Assembly (NCBI RefSeq): GCF_004916975.1
Contig: NZ_STGQ01000001.1
Location: forward strand, 2,715,939 to 2,779,938
From: Paenibacillus dokdonensis
GTDB taxonomy: Bacteria > Bacillota > Bacilli > Paenibacillales > Paenibacillaceae
Length of the DNA: 64,000 nt
Direction of reading: 5' to 3'
Position numbers and translations under genes: made by a program. Positions 54,845 through 63,521 of this stretch are shown one piece after another. Numbering within the stretch: the stretch's first letter is position 1; each line of letters opens with the position of its first letter. The notes beneath the pieces are model-generated. The model was given only the letters and a program-made list of their open reading frames with translations, was not told the DNA's origin and searched no databases.

Positions 54845-57238
54845 TTAGTAAGAAATCGGTGTGTCTACCTTACCTTGAATATGGGCAAGCAATACGAGAA
54901 TTTGGGCAGCCTCAGCTTTGGTGACCGCTTTTGCAGGATCAAATTTATCATCCTTGACCGTCATCAGTCCGAGCTTCAGTACAAGCTCCACGGCTCCCTT
55001 ATTTTGTATAGATGCCGCATCGGACAAGCTCATGACCTTCGGATCCGCGTTATAGTACTTGGACAGTTGGTCGTAATGTAAAATGTCGATGATCATATCA
55101 GCCAGCTTTTCCCGAGTTAGCTTCTGCTCCGGATGAAGCTCGCTGGACTTCGTATTCCGGAGCCAACCGCGGTCAGTGAACACCAGAGTTGCATGGGCAT
55201 ACGGACTTTCTGCGGCAACATCCTTATACTGTGTACCTAGTCGACCTGCATCATAATAATTTTGATCCGGCATAACCGCTTTTGAGAACATATTCATCAT
55301 GTCCCCATAAGACAGCTCCGCATCCGGGTGGAGCAGACCATCGCTCCCCGGAGTAATGACGTTGTAATCAAGAAGTATGGCAAGATCCTTGCTTGCGCTG
55401 TGAGAAACAACATCCGACGGCAGGTTAGCAGGGTCTCCCTTATCCTTTGTTGTAGAGTAGCCATATAATTCACTTTTCCCCGTAACCGCATTCAGAAATG
55501 GAAGGGAACGTTCACCATCGAATGTGGGCACGTAACTCAGTGATACGGTTGGTTCCAAGTATCTGGTCTCCGTGTAGTAGCCTCCGTCAGCGGTATATCT
55601 CAGCTCGGCCCCCAGAGATTCCTTATACGTATGGAGTGCGTCCTCAAGGGTAACTTTCGCCGTAAGGGAGTCCAGATCTTTTTCAAAGCCGTCAGAGAGC
55701 AAGGAACCCATACTGTAGGACAGGAGCTTGCCGCTGCCATCCATAGCGACCGTTACCTGCTGGTTATATACCGGAAGATCCTTGTAGAATCGCTGGAATA
55801 CAAATCTATACGAGGTTTTGCCATCCGTCTTGTCTGTTGAAGACTCATTGGAAAGCTTAAGCACTTTGGCCGCCTCAGGGTAGTAACGGGAAACCAGGTC
55901 AATCGCTTTTTCACGGGCTTTCGATTCTGAAATAACGGCTGTGCTGCTCTGTGATTCCTTGCTGCTCTTCGAATCTTCACCGTTCTTCATGCCCATAGAA
56001 TATATGGCGACATTATAATTGATAAGCTGCCCGGTATCGGCATCCACCATCATATGGATACTGTCGTTCCCCATACCCATCATGCTGCGGTTATCCCAGT
56101 TTAAATTCCAAACCTGCTTGCTCGCATCCATCCAGTAGTTTGAAAGGTTAGTGGACAATGTGTAATCCTTACCCGAAGGTGCAAAATCGGCAAACAGCTG
56201 CTGCGCTTCCTTCGATGTTAATGTCTTGCCCTGATGTGCTCTAAAGGAATTCGGAGACGCCGGAAGCGCCGTATATTCCAATGCCTTGGGTACCGTTGTT
56301 TCGGACCTCGTGATGGAGTTCAATCTTTTACCCGTAAGGGCATCCATTGTGGTCAGGTAAGGAGCCGGTATGTATGCTAGCTGCCAGTCCATTTTCGAAT
56401 TGGGAGAGGCGAAAAAATCATTAAAAGGTACATAGGCCAATGTAAGGGACAGATCCTGCTTGTACGCGTTTACAGCTTCGGATTGTGATATGGACGGTTT
56501 AGCTGAAGGGTACTTTTGGATATCCGTGGCCGAACGATTGTAACTGAATATCCGGCCTTTGCCGTCAATGCCAATATTAATGAATTCTCCATCAGAAGGG
56601 ATACCGTTTATTTTGATATTGTAATTAAAATTGTATGTAACAGGTCCAAATAACGCTTTGGAGGTGTTATATATCAAACCCGTAGAATTTATCAATTCTC
56701 CGGCTTGCAGGGATGGAGCAGCTTGCGCGATAAAATCCCTTGCTAATTTCTCGGCCTTTTCCTTCGTGATCTCTGCAGGATAATAAGCACTTTCTTCACC
56801 GGAAAGATTATATGGCTGATAATAGCTGAGTACATCGCCGGTCACTGCGTCGACTCCTGTGCTCATGCCGTACGTGGTGTTCCCTTTTGTAATGGTCCAG
56901 TTGAACATCCATTCGGATTGATGACCAGGCATGTTCTCCGTTTCCGAATAACTGGAATTTTCCAGTTTGGCATCTTTAAGTGCCGGAAACAATGTTATCA
57001 TTGTTTGCTGTGCTTGCTCCTTCGAGATCTTTGCATTTTCTCCTGAAGTCTGGGTATTGGTGACAACGTTGCTCTCCTTAACTACCGCGAATCCAGTTCC
57101 GCTTGCCGTAGAGGCAGCCGCCCATACCGGAATCTGAAGAAGACTCAACCCAATGGTACTTGCAAGAACGGTTTTGGCCACCATTTTTGTGGAAATCCTC
57201 TTTTGGGCTTGTCTTGCAGACATCTTGCTGAGTTTCAT
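54845..57238 (-). CDS. YcdB/PepSY-repeat protein with S-layer homology domains
   Basis: Exported cell-surface protein of 797 residues. The signal peptide ends near residue 42 (SLLQIPVWAAASTASG). Two large YcdB/YcdC-type regions follow (about 70-330 and 335-590), each holding PepSY-like units such as ISKEQAQQTMITLFPALKDA and ISESKAREKAIDLVSRYYPEA. The C-terminal 200 residues form SLH modules (AILLDYNVITPGSDGLLHPDAELSYGDMM; LHPEQKLTREKLADMIIDIL; KFDPAKAVTKAEAAQILVLL) that anchor to pyruvylated wall polymer. PepSY proteins may restrain proteases; the role here is unknown. Monocistronic. Confidence 0.88.
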   Translation of the reverse strand: MKLSKMSARQAQKRISTKMVAKTVLASTIGLSLLQIPVWAAASTASGTGFAVVKESNVVTNTQTSGENAKISKEQAQQTMITLFPALKDAKLENSSYSETENMPGHQSEWMFNWTITKGNTTYGMSTGVDAVTGDVLSYYQPYNLSGEESAYYPAEITKEKAEKLARDFIAQAAPSLQAGELINSTGLIYNTSKALFGPVTYNFNYNIKINGIPSDGEFINIGIDGKGRIFSYNRSATDIQKYPSAKPSISQSEAVNAYKQDLSLTLAYVPFNDFFASPNSKMDWQLAYIPAPYLTTMDALTGKRLNSITRSETTVPKALEYTALPASPNSFRAHQGKTLTSKEAQQLFADFAPSGKDYTLSTNLSNYWMDASKQVWNLNWDNRSMMGMGNDSIHMMVDADTGQLINYNVAIYSMGMKNGEDSKSSKESQSSTAVISESKAREKAIDLVSRYYPEAAKVLKLSNESSTDKTDGKTSYRFVFQRFYKDLPVYNQQVTVAMDGSGKLLSYSMGSLLSDGFEKDLDSLTAKVTLEDALHTYKESLGAELRYTADGGYYTETRYLEPTVSLSYVPTFDGERSLPFLNAVTGKSELYGYSTTKDKGDPANLPSDVVSHSASKDLAILLDYNVITPGSDGLLHPDAELSYGDMMNMFSKAVMPDQNYYDAGRLGTQYKDVAAESPYAHATLVFTDRGWLRNTKSSELHPEQKLTREKLADMIIDILHYDQLSKYYNADPKVMSLSDAASIQNKGAVELVLKLGLMTVKDDKFDPAKAVTKAEAAQILVLLAHIQGKVDTPISY

Positions 57239-57370
57239 CTTTTCAACCTCCCAATTTCCAATTTAAACCAAAATTATTATAACATACCCTTTCATTTTAC
57301 GCAGTTTACTTGAGTTCATGTTTAAAATGTTTTATGCTGAAACCGTAACTTTCGTAAAGGGGAGATTTCA

Positions 57371-57592
57371 ATGAAAAAATCAAAGCAATATAAGCCAGCG
57401 AAATCCGCTCAGGCCAATCAACCTGCACCGGTCCTCGGAGGCCGAATATCATGGAGCCGCAAACCAATGACTCAGGTAGTCGCCAACAAAAAAGCGGAAC
57501 AGCGCCGCTCGTGGTGCCGAAAAGGCACAGACGACGGCGCTGTTTTTTTATCTGATTGGATTCCCGGACATATCTCGCAGTTGACGGCCTAA
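57371..57592 (+). CDS. Small basic hypothetical protein
   Basis: Open frame of 73 residues starting MKKSKQYKPAKSAQANQPAP after GGGGAG, with good spacing. It is rich in Lys, Arg and Gln and has no recognised family. The frame runs through a strong terminator hairpin (57498-57544) and into the opposite-strand MocR gene, so its last third is dubious. Real if translated before the hairpin, but support is limited to the ribosome site and start. Confidence 0.35.
   Translation: MKKSKQYKPAKSAQANQPAPVLGGRISWSRKPMTQVVANKKAEQRRSWCRKGTDDGAVFLSDWIPGHISQLTA
57498..57550. terminator. Strong terminator, small ORF / MocR gene
   Basis: Perfect 10-bp outer stem AACAGCGCCG/CGGCGCTGTT and inner GTGCC/GGCAC stem, then seven T on the plus strand and a GCTTTTTTG tract on the minus strand. 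Confidence 0.85.
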
Positions 57593-59026
57593 TCGTTTGA
57601 TCCCCTCATCAATCTCTTCGATGCCAATGGATGCATAGGTTAACCGCAGTTTTCCCCCTCCTTCACCGAACACCGATCCCGGATAGAAGCTTATCCCGTA
57701 CTGAATAGCCTTTTCGATCCATGCCTTCTCAGAAACGACAGCATGTTCATCTTTCAAACGAAGCCAGAGATAATATCCACCCGCAGGTGCATCAGGCGCG
57801 ATAAGCTCAAGATACTCTCCAGCCTCACGATGAATGGCCTGCAGCATGTGTTCCCTTCTTCTGGACAGTTCCTTTCTCACCCTATCCAAATGTGTATCCA
57901 AACCCTCCTCATTCAGAAAATAATGTGCCAAACGCTCCCCCATATGACTTGTGCTGTAGCCCATACGGTTTTTTGCCTCCGCCAGCCTTCGAATGACTTG
58001 TTCAGGAGCGGCAACGTATCCCATTCTCATACCGGGTGTTGATATCTTGGAAAGGGTACCTATATAAATGACGTACTGGCTTTTCTGATCCATGGATTTG
58101 ATAGAGGGAACCATCGGCGATGCGTTGCTGAAATGAAGGAGACTGTAAGGATCATCTTCAACAAGTGGAATATTGAGCTGCTCGCATATTTCCAGTAGCT
58201 TCTGACGTCGCGATGTGGACATTGTGGTACCCGTCGGATTTTGATAAGTGGGATTGGTGAATACCATGCGTACGCCAAACTGCTGATAAAGTGTGGGCAG
58301 CTGCTCAGGAATCAAACCTTCCTCATCAACCTCCAGTTTGACCATGCGCAGCCCCTCCTCTGCAAAGACCTGCATCGAATATAAGTAGGACGGACCCTCG
58401 ACTGCAATGGCATCCCCAGGCTGCAGCAGTGTCCGGGCAATCAGGTAGAGAGCATGCTTAACGCCGCTTGTGACCAGGATATTTGCGGAATCCGAATGAA
58501 TATTCATTCGCGCAGACAAGAACTGGGCTAGAGTTTCCCTGAGCTGCACATCCCCTCGCCAGTCTTCGAAATAACTGAAGGGAACATCATAGTTCAGCTG
58601 CTGCGAAGCCTGATGCAGCAATGACAGCGGCATCAGATCGGGAGACAGTTCCCCTCGGATCATATGGATGATATCTTGATGACCAAGTGATTGATGTGCC
58701 AGGTTACGTATCGGTTCGGATGCATCATACACCACTCTGCGGTTGTATCGCTGCCAATGAGGTTGTCTGACCGGCTTCGTCTCCCACATGAAACCACTCA
58801 CCCGTGTACCGCTTCCCTGCCGTGATTCAATTAATCCCGATGATCGAAGCTCATCATAAGCCGTTGTGACCGTACTTCGGTTTACGGATAGCTTGCGGGC
58901 TAGATCTCGCTCGGTCGGCAGCTTAGCTCCGCTTTGAAGCGTTCCGCTTCGGATTTGGTTCTCAAAATGGATATAGATTTGTTTATACACAGGTATCTCG
59001 CCCGAATGCTCTGGCTTCCAATTCAC
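57548..59026 (-). CDS. MocR-type regulator (GntR HTH + aminotransferase domain)
   Basis: Regulator of 492 residues. A GntR winged helix (residues 1-75, KLPTERDLARKLSVNRSTVTTAYDELRSSGLIESRQGSGT) is followed by a class I aminotransferase-like domain. The PLP lysine is in YIGTLSKISTPGMRMGY, with NPTYQNPTGTTMS and VEDDPYSLLHF also conserved. MocR proteins use PLP as effector or sense an amino compound. The start is a GTG at 59026 after GGGAGGG. It is divergent from an MFS transporter, and two direct repeats in the shared region are plausible binding sites. Confidence 0.92.
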   Translation of the reverse strand: MNWKPEHSGEIPVYKQIYIHFENQIRSGTLQSGAKLPTERDLARKLSVNRSTVTTAYDELRSSGLIESRQGSGTRVSGFMWETKPVRQPHWQRYNRRVVYDASEPIRNLAHQSLGHQDIIHMIRGELSPDLMPLSLLHQASQQLNYDVPFSYFEDWRGDVQLRETLAQFLSARMNIHSDSANILVTSGVKHALYLIARTLLQPGDAIAVEGPSYLYSMQVFAEEGLRMVKLEVDEEGLIPEQLPTLYQQFGVRMVFTNPTYQNPTGTTMSTSRRQKLLEICEQLNIPLVEDDPYSLLHFSNASPMVPSIKSMDQKSQYVIYIGTLSKISTPGMRMGYVAAPEQVIRRLAEAKNRMGYSTSHMGERLAHYFLNEEGLDTHLDRVRKELSRRREHMLQAIHREAGEYLELIAPDAPAGGYYLWLRLKDEHAVVSEKAWIEKAIQYGISFYPGSVFGEGGGKLRLTYASIGIEEIDEGIKRLGRQLRDMSGNPIR

Positions 59027-59067
59027 CGCGTTCCCTCCCCCTATGCTGACATTATATATGCAATCCG

Positions 59068-59101
59068 AATTGGTTTGGGGAATATTCTGCCAATTGGCTG
59101 G
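59068..59101. promoter_or_regulatory. Direct repeats, candidate MocR operator
   Basis: AATTGGTTTG (59068) and AATTGGCTGG (59092) are repeated in the same orientation, 24 bp apart, in the 156-bp region between the MocR gene and the MFS gene. MocR regulators such as GabR and PdxR bind spaced direct repeats. Inferred. Confidence 0.4.
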
Positions 59102-59182
59102 TTAAAGCCAGGTCAAATCATTGTATACTGGCAAAAAACAACTCAATGCAAGGGATGCAAACACGACGGAGGGAGATTGTCC

Positions 59183-60445
59183 ATGCTGTGGAGAGAGAAA
59201 AAATATGCCTGGTTTTTACTGATATTTCTGTGGTGCTTCGGCTTTGCCGGATCACTGAGCCGGTTCGTCATTTCATATTACCAGGGTGAGATAACATCCA
59301 GTCTTGGTGTAGGGAGAAATTTTCTGGGTACGACCTGGTCGGTTGCGACATTTATCGGCGCGTTATGTGCACCGCTTGGCGGGCTGCTTGTGGACCAATT
59401 CGGTGTCAAAAAGGTGATGGTGCTCGTGAGCAGCTGCCAAATCCTTTCGATCATTACTGTGCTGACCCTTCAGAATGAGCTCGGCTATTTTATCGGAAAT
59501 GGATTATTCGCGGGATTTGTCGGTCTTGGGGCTTCTACCAGCTATGTGCTGATTACAGGCTGGTTCCGGCATCACCGGGCCAAAGCTTTGGCTGTACTCG
59601 GAAGCTCAACATCTCTTGGCTTTGCTGTAATGGTACCGGTTCTTGCCAATTGGGAAGGACTCAATTGGATTAAGGTCTATCAAGTGCTGCTTCTGATCAG
59701 TCTGATCTTTATTCCCTGCATTTTTTTTATACTGCGTGAACATCAAAAAGCGGATAGTATTGACGAAGATTACGTTACTGCTATGCCCTCCTCACCCGAG
59801 TCTACAAACAAACCTACACCGAAGTGGCTCACGGGTATGAGGTTATTCACGCAAATGCTCAGGCATCCGGTATACCTCGTCGTCGCATTCGGTATTCTCA
59901 CTTGCGGAATCAGTATGGGAACGGTGGAAATGAACCTGGTTGCCATTCACCAGCAGGCACATGTCTCCACAGCAATGATCTCATCCGCAATGAGTCTGCT
60001 TGGCCTGCTCGAGGTATTCGGTGGTATTACATTTTCCTTCCTGCTGGATCATACCTCCAGAACCAAAGCGTTAGCCATTTTATATCTTCTAAGAACAGCG
60101 GCATTCACCTTGCTGATACTCCATTTCCCAATTTCGCCTGTTTTGTTCTCGCTGATCTTTGGTGCCACTTATGTTGGAGCCGTTCCGGGAGCAATCCTTG
60201 TAGCCAGAGAGTCTCTGGGCGGGACAGATAAAAATATGGGTCTGCACACGGGAATTCTGCTGCTGGTTCATCAGCTTGGCGGGGGGCTGGCTGCCATGGG
60301 AGGCGGATTCAATTTTGACTATGCCCATAATTATCAGATTCTGATCGGATTGAATCTTCTCTTAAGTCTGCTAGTATGTGCTGGATACTTTAGAGTACAA
60401 TCCCGTAATAAGGCTGAGACTGCTGCGGAATCCTTGGCTCAATAA
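59183..60445 (+). CDS. MFS transporter (monocarboxylate-porter type)
   Basis: Twelve-helix carrier of 420 residues. The motif-A equivalent is GGLLVDQFGVKKVMVL between helices 2 and 3. RHHRAKALAVLGSSTSLGFAV and the long central loop (about 205-245) fit the oxalate/monocarboxylate-type MFS subgroup. The ATG at 59183 follows GGAGGGAG. The open frame extends 250 bases upstream over the MocR gene and is rejected. It is divergent from the MocR regulator and is its probable target. Substrate unknown; an organic acid or amine is possible. Confidence 0.85.
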   Translation: MLWREKKYAWFLLIFLWCFGFAGSLSRFVISYYQGEITSSLGVGRNFLGTTWSVATFIGALCAPLGGLLVDQFGVKKVMVLVSSCQILSIITVLTLQNELGYFIGNGLFAGFVGLGASTSYVLITGWFRHHRAKALAVLGSSTSLGFAVMVPVLANWEGLNWIKVYQVLLLISLIFIPCIFFILREHQKADSIDEDYVTAMPSSPESTNKPTPKWLTGMRLFTQMLRHPVYLVVAFGILTCGISMGTVEMNLVAIHQQAHVSTAMISSAMSLLGLLEVFGGITFSFLLDHTSRTKALAILYLLRTAAFTLLILHFPISPVLFSLIFGATYVGAVPGAILVARESLGGTDKNMGLHTGILLLVHQLGGGLAAMGGGFNFDYAHNYQILIGLNLLLSLLVCAGYFRVQSRNKAETAAESLAQ

Positions 60446-60463
60446 ACCAGAGTAAAATGCAAA

Positions 60464-60505
60464 CAGGGCTGTTTCTCCGCTGTGCATCCGCGAAAAACAG
60501 CCCTG
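60464..60505. terminator. Bidirectional terminator, MFS / SDR
   Basis: Perfect 11-bp arms CAGGGCTGTTT/AAACAGCCCTG between two convergent genes. Confidence 0.85.
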
Positions 60506-60528
60506 CAATAAAGAATAAACGATTGATA

Positions 60529-61293
60529 TTAGTAAGCAGTCCAACCCGAATCGGCTGTAATCACCGTACCGTTCACAAAGCTCGAATCATCAGAAGCCAG
60601 GAACAATGCCACTTTGGCAATTTCTTCAGGCTTGCCGTTTCTTTGGTTCGTACCTATTCCAGCCATAGCCTTTTTCATGCCAATGGATTCCATGTTCATC
60701 TCGCCTGCATCAGCCATAATATTTGTTTCTACGCCGCCCGGAGCGATTGCATTACAGCGAATTCCTGCATCGGCATATTGAAAGCCTACGTTTTTAGTCA
60801 GACCCACGACAGCATGTTTGGAAGCTGTATAGGCAGCGCCAGCACGGGATCCAAATAATCCGCCGACTGAAGCGGTGTTGACGATAACGCCTTTGCCCTG
60901 CTTGATCATGATAGGCAGTGCTTTACGGATGGCACGCATAGGACCGGTAGCGTTAACCCCGATTACTCTTTCCCACAGCTCATCAGTAAGCTCTGTAACC
61001 GGTGTCATTTTATCCATGATACCTGCGTTGTTTACCAGCACATCCAGTGATCCATAAGTATTCACAGCGGTATCAATCATGTTTTGCACGTCTTCTTCTT
61101 TAGCAACGTTGGCGATTACGCCTACAGCGTTACCTCCGTTTTCCTTCACCTGAGCTACAACCTGGTCTAATGAAGCTTGCGAAATGTCGGCAAGAACCAG
61201 CTTTGCTCCTTCCTGCGCGAACAGCAGTGCCATCTCTTTACCCATGCCGGAGCCTGCACCCGTAATTACAGTAACTTTGTCTTGAAGTTTCAT
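60529..61293 (-). CDS. Classical SDR oxidoreductase
   Basis: NAD(P)-dependent dehydrogenase of 254 residues. The cofactor motif is VITGAGSGMGKEMALLFAQEG, followed by NNAGIMD. The catalytic Ser (TASVGG) and Y-x3-K (AAYTASKHA) are in place. The C-terminal GTVITADSGWTAY is typical of FabG/glucose-dehydrogenase-like SDRs. The ATG at 61293 follows GGGAGG; the open frame upstream is not coding. It is divergent from a TetR regulator with a 139-bp gap and probably controlled by it. Substrate unknown. Confidence 0.9.
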   Translation of the reverse strand: MKLQDKVTVITGAGSGMGKEMALLFAQEGAKLVLADISQASLDQVVAQVKENGGNAVGVIANVAKEEDVQNMIDTAVNTYGSLDVLVNNAGIMDKMTPVTELTDELWERVIGVNATGPMRAIRKALPIMIKQGKGVIVNTASVGGLFGSRAGAAYTASKHAVVGLTKNVGFQYADAGIRCNAIAPGGVETNIMADAGEMNMESIGMKKAMAGIGTNQRNGKPEEIAKVALFLASDDSSFVNGTVITADSGWTAY

Positions 61294-61432
61294 TGTATAT
61301 ACCTCCCATGGCATTGAATTAGACAACAGAGTGTCTATAATGATTGTAACGCTAGTACAACAACGGTACAAACATCATTTTGTCCGAAAATGTCTATTTC
61401 CACCATCAAAGATACTCACAAGGAGCGACTAT

Positions 61433-61981
61433 ATGAATCCGCGTGTTCTTAAGACCAGAAAATCCATTATGAATGCCTTCCATGATTTGATGACAGAGAA
61501 AAAATATGAATCCATTACCATTCGCGATATTGTTCAACGTGCCGGTATTAACCGGTCTACCTTCTATCTGCATTTCCTGGATAAAGAGGATTTGATGGAG
61601 CAGAATTCAAATTTCATACTTGAAAAGCTCCGGGAAGCCATACAATACCCCACGTTCAGCCTTGAAGCTGCACAGCGTGATTATGAGGAGCGGCAGCAGC
61701 CCATTTCTTCGTTGATCGCTTTTTTCAATCATATCCAGGAGTACTTCAAATTCTATTCCGTCATGCTTGGTGAAAAGCAATTTCCGCAGCAATTGGATGA
61801 GGTAATCAAAGAAGAGCTATTGAAATTTTCACTTGATAAAGTCCGATGCGCTTACAATGCAGGCGGGTTGATCGGTCTCATACGGTACTGGGTTTCAACA
61901 AAAATGCAAGAATCTCCAGAGCATATGGCCAAATGGGTGACGCAGATGCTGCTTTTTCCTTATAGTCAGATGGAGGAATAG
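61433..61981 (+). CDS. TetR-family transcriptional regulator
   Basis: Regulator of 182 residues. The N-terminal helix-turn-helix is RKSIMNAFHDLMTEKKYESITIRDIVQRAGINRSTFYLHFLDKEDLM; the C-terminal domain is of the TetR_C_7 type (FKFYSVMLGEKQFPQQL). The ATG at 61433 follows AAGGAG; the longer frame is not supported. It is divergent from the SDR gene, and an AGACA/TGTCT inverted repeat (61321-61336) in the shared region may be its operator. Its 3' end overlaps a small gene on the other strand. Confidence 0.9.
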   Translation: MNPRVLKTRKSIMNAFHDLMTEKKYESITIRDIVQRAGINRSTFYLHFLDKEDLMEQNSNFILEKLREAIQYPTFSLEAAQRDYEERQQPISSLIAFFNHIQEYFKFYSVMLGEKQFPQQLDEVIKEELLKFSLDKVRCAYNAGGLIGLIRYWVSTKMQESPEHMAKWVTQMLLFPYSQMEE

Positions 61982-62138
61982 ATTCAAGCTGACCACTGTA
62001 ATTAAATGCCGGAATTCCCAGCTGCAGAAGTGAGCGACTAAGAATAACCTCGGCAAGCTCAATCTGACTGCCCTCCCTCAGCTCTTCCTCTACGAGTCTA
62101 ACGCCCCCCTCCAGATCACCGTATTTTTCATCGTTCAC
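61878..62138 (-). CDS. Small hypothetical protein coupled to the DUF1835 gene
   Basis: Frame of 86 residues starting with GTG at 62138, which overlaps the stop of the DUF1835 gene (GTGA), so translation may be coupled. The sequence VRLVEEELREGSQIELAEVILSRSLLQLGIP looks like real helical protein. The last 35 residues lie antisense to the TetR gene and may not be original coding sequence. No family recognised. Confidence 0.45.
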   Translation of the reverse strand: MNDEKYGDLEGGVRLVEEELREGSQIELAEVILSRSLLQLGIPAFNYSGQLESIPPSDYKEKAASASPIWPYALEILAFLLKPSTV

Positions 62139-63163
62139 GGAATTTTTACACTGTACAAATACAGAGCATACGGTATGCCTTTAAAATCAAGCTGACCGCT
62201 GCTGATCAAATACCACAATCGATATTCGATATATCGGTCACTTTCAAATATTTCCCGTTCAAATAATGTTGAAACCACAGCGCCCGCCCTTACATAACCG
62301 TTCTTTACGAGCTCCTTATCATCCGATTGCTGCAATGAGCGGACCGTATGGAGAATTTCGGCGTCGAAAGCATCTTCTTCAAGACCAACGATCTCTCCAT
62401 TCATCCACATACGAAGAGTGTCTGTTGTTATCGATAGCACCTCCCAGTCCTTAACCAATGCACCCTTCGTCTTTTCTTCGATCAGTTGAGCAGACTCAAA
62501 TTGATTCATCATCTCTGTTAAGGCTTCCATGGGGACATGTCCAACATATTTCGGCTCAAGCGCTGGTTCAAACCTCTCCGCCACTTCTTTATACAGTTGC
62601 GTAACATTCAGGATATGTATGTCGTTCGTTTTACCACGTAAAGCATACATGGTTAGCCTTGCAGACACTTGATCATGTGCGTTGTCGCCAACCCAGAGAT
62701 AGATCCGGCAGTTCTCTGGAATGCTGCTCAGCTTACTCATAAAATGATCAACTCGGTTTTCCCTATCCATTAGGCTGCGATACATCTGGTCATTAAAGCG
62801 TTCCATCATCCATCGCTCCCGCTTAAGTCGTCCCTGCTCTAGATGCAGCTGCAAGATCGGTCCGTAGGAATAAAAATCATCCAATTGAATGACTCGGCTC
62901 TCCATCCTTTTTTCACATTTACTTAAAGCAACTTTTACTGAGCCCGCACCTGTAGAGCTAAAAACCACATGCACATTGATTTTACGGTCCAAACGATCCT
63001 GTTCTTCACGCTGTACATCATTTAAGATACTTAACAGCTCTTCAGCCAACTTTTCATTCCCATTTTCCTGTAAGCCTTGCCAGGCACGCTCGACCATCCT
63101 TATCAGCAGGTTTCTTCTGAGATTATCATTCATGGTCATTAACATGTCTTTTCCATTTTGCAT
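62135..63163 (-). CDS. DUF1835-type protein of unknown function
   Basis: Cytoplasmic protein of 342 residues. After a helical N-terminus (about 1-60) comes a DUF1835 domain (from VHVVFSSTGAGSVKVAL, with DDFYSYGPI and RIYLWVGDNAHDQVSARL). The C-terminus (about 250-342) fits DUF3658 (WEVLSITTDTLRMW; YVRAGAVVSTLFE; YIEYRLWYLISSGQLDFKG). The family's function is unknown. The second of two adjacent ATGs (63163) is better spaced from TAAGGAGG. Followed by a small overlapping gene. Confidence 0.82.
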   Translation of the reverse strand: MQNGKDMLMTMNDNLRRNLLIRMVERAWQGLQENGNEKLAEELLSILNDVQREEQDRLDRKINVHVVFSSTGAGSVKVALSKCEKRMESRVIQLDDFYSYGPILQLHLEQGRLKRERWMMERFNDQMYRSLMDRENRVDHFMSKLSSIPENCRIYLWVGDNAHDQVSARLTMYALRGKTNDIHILNVTQLYKEVAERFEPALEPKYVGHVPMEALTEMMNQFESAQLIEEKTKGALVKDWEVLSITTDTLRMWMNGEIVGLEEDAFDAEILHTVRSLQQSDDKELVKNGYVRAGAVVSTLFEREIFESDRYIEYRLWYLISSGQLDFKGIPYALYLYSVKIP

Positions 63164-63521
63164 CATTTACCTCCTTATAATTACAGATAATACCTGTTAT
63201 TCTATTAATAGTATAATATAATCATCACGTTAAACTCCATTTTAGAAATTGTAAAAAAAAACCTGCATGGATTTCTTCTTGCACATCGTCTAACTACATA
63301 GGATACCCAAACAAGCAGTGTTCCCCGACCTTAGTCCAGCATGTAAACCGGACCACGGTCCGTTTTGAAGATACACAATCCATCATACACTGATTATATG
63401 GGTTACGTTATCTTACATAAGACTGAACACTGAATATTTAACAGGATATATATCTCCCGTTAGAACATAAGCTGCCTTCATCAAGAAGGAGCATCCAATA
63501 TAAAAGATCGAAGGTGAACGT
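63164..63521. other. Intergenic region between divergent genes
   Basis: 358 bp without a gene. A small CGGAC/GTCCG hairpin followed by TTTT lies at 63349-63366 and could be a weak terminator. No promoter could be assigned with confidence for either flanking gene. Confidence 0.45.

Noticed and set aside
58934..59182. N-terminal extension of the MFS transporter frame
   Set aside because: It overlaps the MocR gene and shared promoter, and the ATG at 59183 has a strong ribosome site and starts the first membrane helix properly.
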